Positions 22,201-33,003 of a stretch of DNA of 64,000 nt are shown here, piece by piece. The notes beneath the pieces are model-generated. The model saw only the letters and a program-made list of their open reading frames with translations. It ran no database searches and was not told the DNA's origin. This stretch comes from Albugo candida (taxonomy: Eukaryota; Oomycota; Peronosporomycetes; Albuginales), in NCBI GenBank assembly GCA_040437565.1, contig JBDOQK010000027.1:62001-126000 (forward strand), read 5' to 3'. Each line of letters opens with the position of its first letter. The first letter of the stretch is position 1. The position numbers and the translations under genes were made by a program.

Positions 22201-25011
22201 CCTATGCGATTCAAAGCGCTGCTTTTCCACCCAGACAGCATCCATTCCATCTTCACCATATAGGAACTGAATGATTTCTCCCTGAGCATTCCGTACAGTG
22301 CCATCATATCGCGCCATAACAGATTCCATAGCTTTGACAAGACGTCGTTGGATGTATCCAGTTTCCGCGGTCTTGACTGCGGTATCAATAAGTCCTTCAC
22401 GACCTCCCATCGCATGGAAAAAAAACTCTTGAGGTGTCAATCCTTTCAGGTATGAATTCTCGACGAATCCACGACTTTCTGGGCCTAAATCATCCTTTCC
22501 GTAATGAGGGAGTGTCCTGTGCTGAAATCCATACGGAATACGTTTTCCTTCCACATTTTGCTGCCCGACACACGCAATAATCTGAGAAATATTGATGAAG
22601 GATCCCTTAGAACCGGAAGTCACCGTTGCCTTGATATTATTGGTCTCGTCCAAGCTACCTTGCGCTTCACGCCCTGCCTGATCACGGGCCGTGTTGAGAA
22701 CCTTGTTTACAAGTTGTTCGAAAGACTCGACCATTGTTCGACCGGGTTGGGTTTCGAGCTTGCCTTTCTGTCCACGTTGCACCAGATCATGTACTTGCAC
22801 TTTGGCTTGTGTGATGATGTCAACAATCGTTTTCAATGTACTGACATCGGCAATTGTATCACTGACTCCGACGGTAAAGCTTCGTCCAACAAGCCAATTG
22901 TTGACCAGTTTCTGCACAGCACCGAGGAAATATCGCGCTTCCTCTGGTCCTTTTTCAAGCATCGTCGTGTGAATAAGACCTCCGGCTGACGAACCAATCG
23001 TTTTCTTGTCGATGATCCCTGCCAAAAGCTCTCCACGTTGCACTATTACGCGTGAATCGATTGGAGATAACTTTGCGAATGATTCTTTGCTTGAATGAGT
23101 CGAAGAAAATCCCGTAAAATTGATCTGAGGGATGACTTGTGAGAAAATCTGTTTTCCTGTCCAAATAGGACGATATTTACCGATCTCTCCTTTCTTAGGC
23201 ACTAATATCGCCGGGGTTGGTATCCGACCATCCCAATTGAACACCCACATCAGCAGATTCATCACCACATCCTTCTCAATGAATATGTCACGCTTTGTGA
23301 ATTTCTGTACACCCAATAAGGAATCTTGGACGATACCCATCACAGGCCGGTTGCTTTGCGGTGTGATAATCACTTTGTGGACCATCATAAGCTCTTGTGC
23401 TTCCGCACGAGCTGTCAATGACTGCGGAACATGCAGATTCATTTCATCTCCATCGAAATCTGCATTGTAGGGAGACGTCACCGATAAGTTGAGACGAAAT
23501 GTGGACCAGTGGAAGACCTTGACTCTGTGGGACATGATAGACATCTTGTGCAGAGATGGTTGACGATTAAATAACACCAAATCTTCATCACGGAGATGAC
23601 GTTCAACAATCCAGCCACACTTGAGAGCCAAATCAGATTTATTTTTGATGTAACGCAGGTCGATCCGGTTTCCGTCCTCCCTTATAATATATTTTGCGCC
23701 AGGGTGCTCGAGCGGACCATTTGAGATGAGTCGATGCATCGCTGCCATATTAAATGGAGTGACACGTTCTGGTACCGTCAAGTTCATTGCGATTGAAAGT
23801 GGAACTCCGACCTGGTCGATCTCGAGATTTGGATCGGCAGTAATAACAGTTCGAGCTGAAAAGTCGACACGTTTTCCCATCAAATTGCCTCTGATACGTC
23901 CTTCTTTTCCTCGAAGACGCTGACGTAAGGTCTTTAGCGGTTTACCGGAGCGTTGTTGTGCTTGCGGTAGCCCTGGTTGCTCATTGTTGATAAAAGTCGC
24001 TAGATGAAATTGTAAGAGCTGTTCGAATTGCTCGATGATATGCGATGGTTCACCCTTGCGAACACAGTTCAGTAGCGCTAGATTTGCTTTGACAATAGAC
24101 GCCAAGTTATGCGTCAAGTCATCTTCCCCTCGAGCCATACCGTCCAGAGCCACTGAAGGTCGAACATGAGGCGGTGGTACCGGCATCAAGGTCAATATAA
24201 GCCAGTCGGGACGTGCCCATCGTGGGTCTAACCCGAGGGAGTAGCAGTCGGCATCAGATATATTTTTGAATATTGAGAGCACCTTGGCAGCCGGTAAATT
24301 TTGCTTGCGATCTCCAGAGCCTGGAACGTCTTCCATTTGTTCAGGAAATTCCACCAAGATCTTGATACCTTGTCTTTTGTATATTGGCTGCAGACCACCA
24401 CAGCCTCCATGACCTCCCTCTTTCGACTTTGTTTTATCATCTAGACCGCCCTGTAAGCCCAAGTTCAGATCTTCACGCATCTTTTCCATATCAACTTCTT
24501 CTCCATATTCACAAAGCTTCTTCCCATTACAAATCTCAAAAACAGCCTTTAATCGTCTTTTACCATCTTTGATTTTCATTGCTGAACGAAAGCGATGATC
24601 TCGTTCATCACTGAGTATTTTGGAACAGTGAAAACAAACAGAGCGTAATATCTTTAAAACTTCTTTGATGAATCCCAAATGGTACATTGGTCGAGCCAAT
24701 TCAATGTGACCAAAATGACCTGGACAATCGTTCACTTTGCCTCCACTCCCGCTATATGTGCAGTCACACGTTTTACACCTTGCGCGGAAGTCACAGGTTC
24801 CCATTCTAGGATCCCCAATCCCACCAATGACCGGATGTCCATTCAAATACGTTTCGGGACGACTGATACCATCTGGAATGATGCGATCATTCACTTTGGT
24901 TTGCTTCGTTACAGACATTGCACGCACTTCTTCTGGACTAAAGACCCCAAATTGGAGATATTTGACACGTCTTAAGCGCGCGCTCGAATATGAGAATTGT
25001 GTGGACGACAT
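19224..25011 (-). CDS. RPB1: RNA polymerase II largest subunit RPB1
   Basis: A single-exon minus-strand gene interrupted only by an assembly gap. Removing one copy of the 135-bp overlap (20592-20726 repeated at 20827-20961) plus the 100 N leaves 5553 bp, exactly 1851 codons (1850 aa). Landmarks are the N-terminal zinc region with [11 protein letters not shown] (about residue 95), the catalytic Mg-binding loop [13 protein letters not shown] (about residue 515), the bridge/trigger region with [20 protein letters not shown] and [18 protein letters not shown], and a C-terminal tail of about 25 uninterrupted YSPTSPA heptads flanked by variant repeats. It transcribes mRNA; CTD Ser2/Ser5 phosphorylation coordinates capping, splicing and 3' processing. 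It shares a 550-bp divergent upstream region with RAB5. Confidence 0.98.
19392..19918 (-). repeat. RPB1 CTD heptad repeats (21-bp unit)
   Basis: About 25 tandem 21-bp units encode YSPTSPA, with Ala fixed at position 7 and the last unit reading YSPTSPG. The codons vary between units (for example several Pro, Thr and Ser codons), so the repetition is conserved at protein level rather than being a recent DNA expansion. Variant heptads (FSPMSPA before, YNPSIPA and YSPSSPQ after) flank the array. Confidence 0.95.
20592..20961. other. Assembly gap with 135-bp duplicated contig ends
   Basis: Bases 20592-20726 are repeated without visible change at 20827-20961, on either side of 100 N. This is an unmerged contig overlap inside RPB1. 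Confidence 0.95.
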
Positions 25012-25561
25012 GATTTAAAGCGAGTTCTGTCAACTATTATGGAGTGGCTACGATCCACTCGATGAATCCTATACGTCGTGTAATCCGTCCGTCTGTGGAC
25101 GTTTCGCTGCCTTAATTGTGACGTTCTCCGCGCAAAAAGATGCGCTTTGCGTTGCAAAGAAAATTGCCAACTGAAAAGGAAAGGGAGGGAGGACAGGGGG
25201 AACGTAGTAGACACACTCCGATTGGTTCATCTTACACCTGTTCATTATTTTGATTGGATGTAAACGTGGCTCATAAAATAGCTCATGGAGTGGCCCAGCA
25301 ATTTATATCGAGAAACCTCCAGCTATGCGCTGGCTAGATAGAGCGCAATCGGCAAAGAGAAAAATTAGGATCAGATGAGCCAGTGCTGATCATGGTAGAG
25401 AATGTAGAGTTGGACAAATCCTTCGATCTTCTTGCATGATACACTTGAATAGTAGTCCGTCGTCAAAATTGATACGAAAGGTAGAGTACTGCTCGTTGAA
25501 TAAATCACAAAATTTACAGAAATCTCGTTCTACAAAGTCCTCATTTTGTTCTCTCACAAAA
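25012..25561. promoter_or_regulatory. Bidirectional upstream region, RPB1 and RAB5
   Basis: 550 bp separate the RPB1 ATG (minus) and the RAB5 ATG (plus). The region contains two ATTGG sequences (near 25223 and 25254), which are inverse CCAAT boxes, and a purine-rich stretch at about 25170-25200. No TATA box is evident near either start. The presence of shared regulation is inference. Confidence 0.45.
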
Positions 25562-26360
25562 ATGACGCAACGAAAAACTTGTCATTTCAAACTAGTTTTA
25601 TTAGGTGACACCGCAGTCGGAAAATCGTGTCTCGTTGTGCGTTTTGTGCGCAACGAATTCTTTGAGTATCAAGAACCGACTATTGGAGGTTGCTGCAATT
25701 ACAATGATAAGTAGGTCGCCATGCTGATTTTTGGTTTGTTAGCGGCGTTTTTGACGCAGACTGTGGATTTGGATGAAGAAGTGATGGTGAAGTTTGAGAT
25801 ATGGGATACTGCAGGACAAGGTAAGAGTGCTCTATGGCACTCAAGTAGCGACGAAGTTGATCTCTTTTTTCGCACAGAAAGATATCGCAGTCTAGCTCCA
25901 ATGTATTACCGCGGGGCAGCAGCTGCAGTGGTGGTATATGATGTGACAAATAAAGTGAGTAAAATGGACCTGAGTGGGGGATTTTCTGAGCCAATTCACT
26001 CTGTAGGATTCTTTCATTGGAGCCAAATCCTGGGTCAAAGAATTACAAAGAAGAGGTGATCCAAATGTGGTTATCGCACTCGCAGGAAACAAAGCAGATT
26101 TAGAATCACGACGGAAAGTAGACTCAGAGGTATGTGTTGCACACCATCTTCGACTCGTACTCATTTCCATCCAGGAAGCGCGTCAATACGCGCTAGATAA
26201 TGACATATTACACCTGGAAACATCTGCAAAAACGGCAAATAACGTTCAAGATCTTTTCGTCGCAATCGCAAAGCGTCTACCAAAGAACCTTCCTCAACAA
26301 GAGCGTGAAACATTTCCCATCACACCGCCTATCACCACAAAACAGAGAGGCTGTTGTTGA
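25562..26360 (+). CDS. RAB5: RAB5-family small GTPase
   Basis: Five exons (25562-25688, 25743-25820, 25878-25954, 26007-26129, 26175-26360) with GT-AG introns of 45-57 bp give 196 aa. G1 is [11 protein letters not shown]. Switch I contains [14 protein letters not shown], the RAB5-class effector sequence. G3 is [21 protein letters not shown]4 is NKAD and G5 is ETSAKT. The C-terminus is RGCC, a double-cysteine geranylgeranylation site. The family directs early-endosome fusion through FYVE-domain and other effectors. A FYVE-domain protein is encoded at 40969 in this same window, though nothing shows they interact. The start at 25562 was chosen because it places the N-terminus at the usual distance from G1. 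Confidence 0.95.
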
Positions 26361-26602
26361 TTGTATTAGCTCTATATGCACGTAATCAACCAACTTTATC
26401 AACGACTCTATTCTCTCTGGACTTGGCTTTTTCTCCATCACGCATTCGAACAAAGTTCAATTGGCGAGCAAAGAGCGCGGAAGGAGCTTTCTCTCGTGTA
26501 AATGGCTTAACAAGAACGCATACAGCAAGACGCATTCTATCGCTTTTATACTGGCGACCCAGTTTATAATGCTAGGCGTACGCATGTAAAGTAGAATCTT
26601 GT

Positions 26603-28937
26603 TCACGTTGCTATAGTGGAATCTGTACGATTACTAGCGACCACTGCACAAACCGTGTCTCCATGTTCATTGTAACCCATGCGCTTTGTGTGTAACAAAA
26701 TAGTAGTCAGAACGGGCACTTTGAAGATCAAAAATGGGAATGACATGACGCCATAGGTGGTACGAAGCCAATAGAAGAGTGCACGACGCTGCCAATTCGC
26801 GAATGGGTACCATAGTATGACACACGATAACAAAGATATGATGGCCAGACATATCGTTTCGTAGCCACAAAACTTCATCAAGTACCCGCCTCGATCTAAA
26901 TGTAGTGTGTTGCCAAATATATCTCGGTAGGCTTTGCCTCTAAAGTGAGATAGAATAGACGATGTTGGCTCACGATCCGCAGTCGATTTGGGAATGCTTA
27001 ATCTTCGAGCATCCACCGGTGAATGTTTCATTACTTGTAATGCTTCCGTTGATTCTGGTAGAGCAGGCTTGGGAATTTGCTTTATATTCACAGCTTCATT
27101 GAATGCAACTGTGTAGGGAAGACGGAAGAAAGCAGTCCACACGAGTCCAATTTGTAATATGAAGAAAAAGACACCCCAAGTTTCTAACCCTGGACCATCT
27201 ACGCAGATAGTCTGTTAGTATGATAGGAAGTCTGATATTGTATCACGTACGCTCATGACAGAGCTCCATGCTTCCGAATATTATACACCTGATATAAGCC
27301 ATGACACCGGTTGCTGTTGCAAGCAATCCCAAAGTGAAGAATTGTGCTGACTTGAATCCGATGATAAACTGACAAAGTTGGTGTTCATCGGTTTTGTCCT
27401 TGATAATGAATAGAAAGAGCCACCATAGCTGACCAACGACCGGAACGAGCCCAATCGTTGTAAATATAAGCCACCATGTATCTTTGAAGCTCATCCATAT
27501 GGATTTATCGTATGGAAAGAGATGATANNNNNNNNNNNNNNNNNNNNNNNNNNNNNNNNNNNNNNNNNNNNNNNNNNNNNNNNNNNNNNNNNNNNNNNNN
27601 NNNNNNNNNNNNNNNNNNNNNNNNNNNCTGTGTAGGGAAGACGGAAGAAAGCAGTCCACACGAGTCCAATTTGTAATATGAAGAAAAAGACACCCCAAGT
27701 TTCTAACCCTGGACCATCTACGCAGATAGTCTGTTAGTATGATAGGAAGTCTGATATTGTATCACGTACGCTCATGACAGAGCTCCATGCTTCCGAATAT
27801 TATACACCTGATATAAGCCATGACACCGGTTGCTGTTGCAAGCAATCCCAAAGTGAAGAATTGTGCTGACTTGAATCCGATGATAAACTGACAAAGTTGG
27901 TGTTCATCGGTTTTGTCCTTGATAATGAATAGAAAGAGCCACCATAGCTGACCAACGACCGGAACGAGCCCAATCGTTGTAAATATAAGCCACCATGTAT
28001 CTTTGAAGCTCATCCATATGGATTTATCGTATGGAAAGAGATGATATAGGATCTTGGCACGCAAAAGAAGATACAATGATGGTTTCTTGACTACATTTGT
28101 ATCAACTGACATCTTTTCTTCTGTTAGCAGATTTGTGACCTCGGGCACGAACAAGTCCTGCGTCTTTCTAAAGATTTCCAGCTTCACATCGGGCATGAGC
28201 CTGTCCACTGCGATATCGATATTGGTCTAAAAATGAAATGAAGTAGGATTGCCTCAATAAACATAGATCATCGCTACCTTCAAGTACGAAGGCATATCGG
28301 GGTCCTTCAGATTGCATTTCAGCCGATCTGCAACAACATCTAATGCTCGTTCCAAGTACTTTTGAACTGTCCGATGTACAACATGTCGCATCTCCCCACT
28401 CGTGTCTTTTGCAAGTTCTTGAAATCGTTTACTTGTGGAGAATATCATTGAGCTTGTTGTCTCCACGATACCGTTCCATGTATTACCCTGCGAAAATGTC
28501 GCAGCCATTCTTGCCGCTTTTATGACCTTTTTTTCGGGAAATGTATCCGGATAAACGCTTTTGAACTCATGAGCGAACGTGATGACGTCGGCCACCTTGA
28601 CTGTGAGATTTGGCCCGCAATACTCTACAAGATCGTGACTATCCTGTACCGATGCAAATTCAGTCGTAGCGAGAAATCCAGTGAGAAGTCCAGTATGTTT
28701 ATCGGCCGGTGAAGAGGGTTGAGATAGTTTTTTGTAAATTATTCGCCAAAAACGACGCAATTCGATCTTTTCTTTCGAACTTAGTTCCATACTTTCCATT
28801 GCGCGGAAGAAATTCTGCGTTGTTACCACACGCTCACTGCGGTGCTTTTCTCTGTCACGTTCCTGAAGGTATGTGAAGACAAAGAGGCTTGCTGACATAG
28901 CAACTGCCCCACACACGACACCAGAGTGCGAGACCAT
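26603..28937 (-). CDS. Unknown multi-pass membrane protein, ~570 aa
   Basis: Exons on the minus strand are 28278-28937, 27770-28226 and 26603-27198, with 51- and 52-bp introns. The region 27109-27527 is repeated at 27628-28046 across an N gap and must be counted once. Collapsing gives 1713 bp and 570 aa. An N-terminal hydrophobic segment (VCGAVAMSASLFVFTYL) is followed by a soluble helical domain. A membrane region then includes TWWLIFTTIGLVPVVGQLWW, FFTLGLLATATGVMAYI, WGVFFFILQIGLVWTAFF and ETICLAIISLLSCVILW. I recognise no characterised family. The frame integrity across three exons and the consistent splice sites show that it is a real gene. Location and function are unknown. Confidence 0.8.
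27109..28046. other. Assembly gap with 419-bp duplicated contig ends
   Basis: Bases 27109-27527 reappear as 27628-28046 around 100 N. The duplication includes an intron and parts of two exons of the membrane-protein gene and is artefactual. Confidence 0.95.
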
Positions 28938-29520
28938 TTGTAGTTCGTTGAGTATCTACCACTTGCTGGGTCCTGTATTCGAGGAATAACAACACCTTTA
29001 ATGTGCAGCGATGCTTCATGGTATACAAAAACACCTTTTATCTGTTAGAGATCGCGGAAAATGTCGCAATAATCCAGGTTTTGAAGAGGTGAATTATGTC
29101 GAGGTATGTAAAGGATATAATGCGATGTTATTGCTTGGTCTGACAACACTCCTACTAAAAATGCATCGATCATGAAAGTATATGTACTCTCAAATTCATC
29201 TCTGTGAGAGTTGCATAATGTTGTGCATAAAAAACATAGAGTACGAATCTTGAAGCACTCCGCAAGGCATATTTAGTAAGCATATAAAGCTTCCTGTAAC
29301 CATAGGGTGACATGCAAACTCGTATGGCATCGGTACGAGGCTACTGAACAGCAGAAAGGAGAGATTATTGTCTATAAACTAAGGATTGGAATTGCTTATC
29401 CGATCACGTGGAAGAACCGTTTCTGAAAATAAGCTGATTAAAGTTCATTCTGTCTATCAGTACCATCTTTGAACCATCGATTGTCGTAAAATTCGACTTA
29501 ACTTGCCCATGATTCGACAG
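28938..29520. other. Upstream of the membrane-protein gene
   Basis: No coding sequence recognised. It probably includes the minus-strand promoter of the 570-aa protein. Confidence 0.35.
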
Positions 29521-29910
29521 TGTGTCAATGCATCTCGATACGTATATGTGCAACATTACACAATGCTATCTTGCTGTCTAAAAATGAAGGGAATGATGGT
29601 AAAATATGAACGCTTACGTCGCATTTGCATCAGAATGTACCATCAAACTTGGACATGATCGATTGNNNNNNNNNNNNNNNNNNNNNNNNNNNNNNNNNNN
29701 NNNNNNNNNNNNNNNNNNNNNNNNNNNNNNNNNNNNNNNNNNNNNNNNNNNNNNNNNNNNNNNNNTGTGTCAATGCATCTCGATACGTATATGTGCAACA
29801 TTACACAATGCTATCTTGCTGTCTAAAAATGAAGGGAATGATGGTAAAATATGAACGCTTACGTCGCATTTGCATCAGAATGTACCATCAAACTTGGACA
29901 TGATCGATTG
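29521..29910. other. Assembly gap with 145-bp duplicated contig ends
   Basis: Bases 29521-29665 are repeated at 29766-29910 around 100 N. The sequence from 29541 also resembles the sequence after 35456 (CGTATATGTGCAACATTACA and then a looser match), part of the larger duplication of this zone. Confidence 0.9.
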
Positions 29911-29953
29911 TGAGGAATTCCGGTGTCAATTTCAGCCAATCGTCTACACCTCC

Positions 29954-30113
29954 CAGTTTTCTCCAATATGCTATTACGCGTGTGCTTTGGTCACTTACGT
30001 TGTCTACCTGGAGGCACATTGAGCAATTCTTTGGAGTCGGCTTACACCGTGACGAAGCGATGGGCAACAAAGAAATCAGGAGGATCCAGTAAAAATGGTC
30101 GGGACTCGGAGTC
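29954..30113 (+). pseudogene. 5' part of a second L27 copy, cut by a gap
   Basis: 160 bp matching 35611-35770 with about four differences. It contains the ATG at 29968 and an open frame beginning [16 protein letters not shown], with the mitochondrial presequence-like N-terminus and the start of the L27 body. It runs into 100 N at 30114. The intron and second exon are not in the sequence, so it is unknown whether this copy is complete. I call it partial, not broken. Confidence 0.75.
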
Positions 30114-30213
30114 NNNNNNNNNNNNNNNNNNNNNNNNNNNNNNNNNNNNNNNNNNNNNNNNNNNNNNNNNNNNNNNNNNNNNNNNNNNNNNNNNNNNNNN
30201 NNNNNNNNNNNNN
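30114..30213. other. Assembly gap, no flanking overlap
   Basis: 100 N of unknown true size. By comparison with the collinear copy at 35771-36351, roughly 580 bp are missing, including the second L27 exon. Confidence 0.7.
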
Positions 30214-30559
30214 GACTAGGAACTACAGAACTGTATCAGCGGACATCAGGGCTAACGTATCGACTATAACTCGATTCAATGACGTATAATAATTGCAATA
30301 TTGACTTAGCAACCACATAGGTCATTTAATATCATAGTGAATTTGTAGCATTTTAGAATCTTTGCATGTGAATGCTACCTACGGGTATGTAACCCCATAC
30401 ACCTGAATGGATACAATGGCTTTGAGAAGAAGGCTCCGTGAATGATCGTCGATGGAATAATGGCGAGTTGATCATCTGTCGTTAAGACGCTGAGATAGAA
30501 GGCTATCACGCACTCACACGGAAGTATACAAAATCAAGCATTGCCCACGTGTTCTTGCC
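30214..30559. repeat. Duplicated block, collinear with 36352-36697
   Basis: 346 bp aligning without gaps to 36352-36697, with only scattered base changes. Together with the L27 fragment at 29954-30113 it forms a duplicated unit of about 1.1 kb. Non-coding as far as I can see. Confidence 0.85.
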
Positions 30560-30970
30560 TAAAAATAGACAAATTTGACTCAATGATGTCAAGATGACCA
30601 TCCTAAATAAGAAATTCAAGTGTCTAATGGTGAATGATGAGCATTCCTGCAAAAAGGGTGAACGCGCCAAACATGAGGGAAGTGCATGGATATTAATCAG
30701 GCTCGGACTGGGCATGTGAAGGACGTACCCTGAGTTTTAGTGAGTTTACTGTCGAGTATGTGACACGGTGCGTATACTCTCTCCTTCTGACCGGACTGAA
30801 TTGCACCGTTCATGTTGAATGCGGCTAGATCATGAATTAATGTGCGCATTGAATCAGATATGTTTATAATGAAACTTTGACTGCGTGTTTTGTGAGCCAT
30901 ATGTCTAATGTTTTAAATAATATAAACTTCGATGCGGCGGCATGATGCTATATATGCAAGTGTTGAAGAT

Positions 30971-31231
30971 TCACCCTGCCCAACGCTCGACATGAAAGTC
31001 TATTGCTGATGTTGATAGCGCAACGAATGCATCCTGTGCGATTTCAACCGCGTTGGTCCATTCTTTCCTCTCAGGTGTTCTCTGAACTCCGACCAACGGC
31101 TTTCCTCTGTTGAGGTCAAAAAGCATCACACAGTCTCGCCAAAAAAAGATTAGCAAAAAGCTCAATGGCTGAAAGAAGAATGGAACACACAGTTTACAGA
31201 ATACCATGAACCAGCGTAATGACGCTGACAT
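30971..31231 (-). other. Small ORF with hydrophobic N-terminus, 86 aa
   Basis: ATG-initiated minus-strand frame starting MSASLRWFMVFCKLC, followed by a strongly hydrophobic stretch (VPFFFQPLSFLLIFFW) and a soluble part. It could encode a signal-anchored or secreted small protein or the first exon of a longer gene, as a GTGAAT donor-like site lies just after HVERWAG. No family recognised. It could be chance. Confidence 0.25.
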
Positions 31232-32079
31232 ACAAGGGGTGTGTCGACAGAGGATATCCTATGGGTGAGGCTCGAGCCACTACTCCTCGACAAGAACAGC
31301 CGCCAACGCTCGCTGAATGCACTTATTTGCGGAGGAGAAATGCAGAACTAAGCCGCACGTTGGACGATGTGAGCGACCGATTGTTCGATACGATGATGAC
31401 AATCGACTCATCAACCTCAAGCTGTGAAGATTCGGATGATGAGATGCGATATCTCTATATAAAAAATTGACGATAAAGATGGAGCGCAACCGTTCTCGGA
31501 AGGAGTTAAAGATGCAAAAGCACAGTTGAAGTATGTCATGGAGGTAAATTGCCTTCACAACGAAGAAGCAATAAATTCGAGAAAAGATCGTGAAACATAC
31601 GAANNNNNNNNNNNNNNNNNNNNNNNNNNNNNNNNNNNNNNNNNNNNNNNNNNNNNNNNNNNNNNNNNNNNNNNNNNNNNNNNNNNNNNNNNNNNNNNNN
31701 NNNGGATGATGAGATGCGATATCTCTATATAAAAAATTGACGATAAAGATGGAGCGCAACCGTTCTCGGAAGGAGTTAAAGATGCAAAAGCACAGTTGAA
31801 GTATGTCATGGAGGTAAATTGCCTTCACAACGAAGAAGCAATAAATTCGAGAAAAGATCGTGAAACATACGAAGCATGCGTGACGGAGGAAAAGAAAGAT
31901 TTGGAGGTTCAATTGCGAAACAGCCAAATGGAGACCGCGGACATAAAAGTGCAGCTAGAGTGTGCGTTGAAGACAAACGAGGACGATCGAGTCAAGATTC
32001 AGTACCTTACGGAGCAGTATCGCCTACTCTGCGAAGTATCGCCTACTTTGCGAAGATACTGCTCCGTAAGGTACTGAAT
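31219..32079 (+). pseudogene. Coiled-coil family member, broken, plus orientation
   Basis: An ATG at 31219 opens 83 residues (ECTYLRRRNAELSRTLDDV) ending in a run of six A. One base shift at that run continues as KIDDKDGAQPFSEG, then a long charged helix: HNEEAINSRKDRETYEACV, KKDLEVQLRNSQMETADI, KVQLECALKTNEDD. This is heptad-patterned coiled coil. The stretch includes 100 N (31604-31703) with a 170-bp overlap duplication (31434-31603 and 31704-31873). The homopolymer shift could be a sequencing error, but the frame then runs straight into its own inverted copy, so the locus is not a normal gene. No known family. Confidence 0.5.
31434..31873. other. Assembly gap with 170-bp duplicated contig ends
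   Basis: Bases 31434-31603 recur at 31704-31873 around 100 N. This is an artefactual duplication within the coiled-coil locus. Confidence 0.95.
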
Positions 32080-32268
32080 CTTGAGTCGATCGTCCTCGTT
32101 TGTCTTCAACGCACACTCTAGCTGCACTTTTATGTCCGCGTTCTCCATTTGGCTGTTTCGCAATTGAACCTCCAAATCTTTCTTTTCCTCCGTCACGCAT
32201 GCTTCGTATGTTTCACGATCTTTTCTCGAATTTATTGCTTCTTCGTTGTGAAGGCAATTTACCTCCAT
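31808..32268. repeat. 214-bp inverted repeat with 33-nt loop
   Basis: Left arm 31808-32021 and right arm 32055-32268 are reverse complements. There is no indel and I see two mismatches (codon changes Thr/Asn and Val/Leu in the coiled-coil frame). The 33-nt loop (32022-32054) contains a 19-bp direct repeat with one change. Both arms encode the same coiled-coil segment on opposite strands. RNA from either strand would fold into a long hairpin. Confidence 0.9.
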
Positions 32269-32340
32269 CAGGTGGTCCAGCTGGATCTTTGTGTCGGCTC
32301 TTTCCGTTTCGGCCTTTCGTACTTGACTTTCCAAGTTACC
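32055..32340 (-). pseudogene. Coiled-coil family member, minus orientation
   Basis: Minus-strand frame in the right arm of the palindrome. It reads SGNLESQVRKAETERADTKI, then HLMEVNCLHNEEAINSRKD and onward as in the left arm. It carries heptad-rich sequence upstream of the arm that the plus copy lacks at the same position. No start codon in good context was found. It is a fragment of the same coiled-coil family. Confidence 0.5.
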
Positions 32341-33003
32341 ACTCAGTGAAGAAGCAATCAATACGAGAAGACAGCATGAAGCATACGAAGGAGAATGGAG
32401 AAGAAAGAAGTTGGACGTGGAGAATTGGAGATGGAGTGTGCAGTGGCTCATTACCCGCGTGCACATTCCCAAAGAGTTCGAGATTTTACTTTTACTTTCT
32501 CACCTCCGTCCAACACTTTCGGCATCAGCTCTGATTACGTCAAGGCCAAGAATTCAAACAAGCAAGGTCAACAGGCATGTACGGGGGCTCATCACCCACC
32601 AGCACATGTCCCAAAGATTGTGGTTTCATACCCTTCATGGTCAACTCCCTTCCAAATCCGGCACTCGTCCTCATTACGACAGTATCGGAAGTTCAAGAAA
32701 TTAAGGTCGACAACAATGTGCGGTGGCTCATCACCCACCAGTACATGTCCCGAAAATTGTAGTCCTAGATTCTACTTGGTCAACTCCGTCCCAAGCCTCC
32801 GGTACTCGTCCTAATTACGACAGTATCGGGAGTTCAAGAAATCAAGGTCGACAAGAATGTGTGGTGGCTCATCACCCACCAGCACATTTTATGGACAGAA
32901 TGATCTGCGCTTTGAAGATGGAGGTAAAAGGATTGGAGCAGAAGCTAGCAGAACGTACTTACGACAATCAAAAGCTTCGGACCCAGCTGGATCGGTTGCT
33001 GTA
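32340..33003 (+). pseudogene. Coiled-coil fragment with tandem repeat insert
   Basis: The plus strand reads SEEAINTRRQHEAYEGEWRR, a diverged version of the HNEEAINSRKDRETYEACV module. It then enters the ~140-bp tandem repeat (WLITR/RGLITHQH readings) and ends with ALKMEVKGLEQKLAERTYD, which reads QKLRTQLDRLL up to a GTAAGT donor at about 33001. The module order matches the relic at 9028-9930 on the minus strand. The frame changes between modules; product unknown. Confidence 0.45.
32437..32880 (+). repeat. ~140-bp tandem repeat, about 3 copies
   Basis: Units begin at about 32437 (most diverged), 32578, 32718 and 32859 (partial) with the shared core GTGGCTCATCACCCACCAG. The period is about 140-141 bp. 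Two related units lie on the minus strand at 9150-9320, so the repeat travels with the coiled-coil family. Confidence 0.75.
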
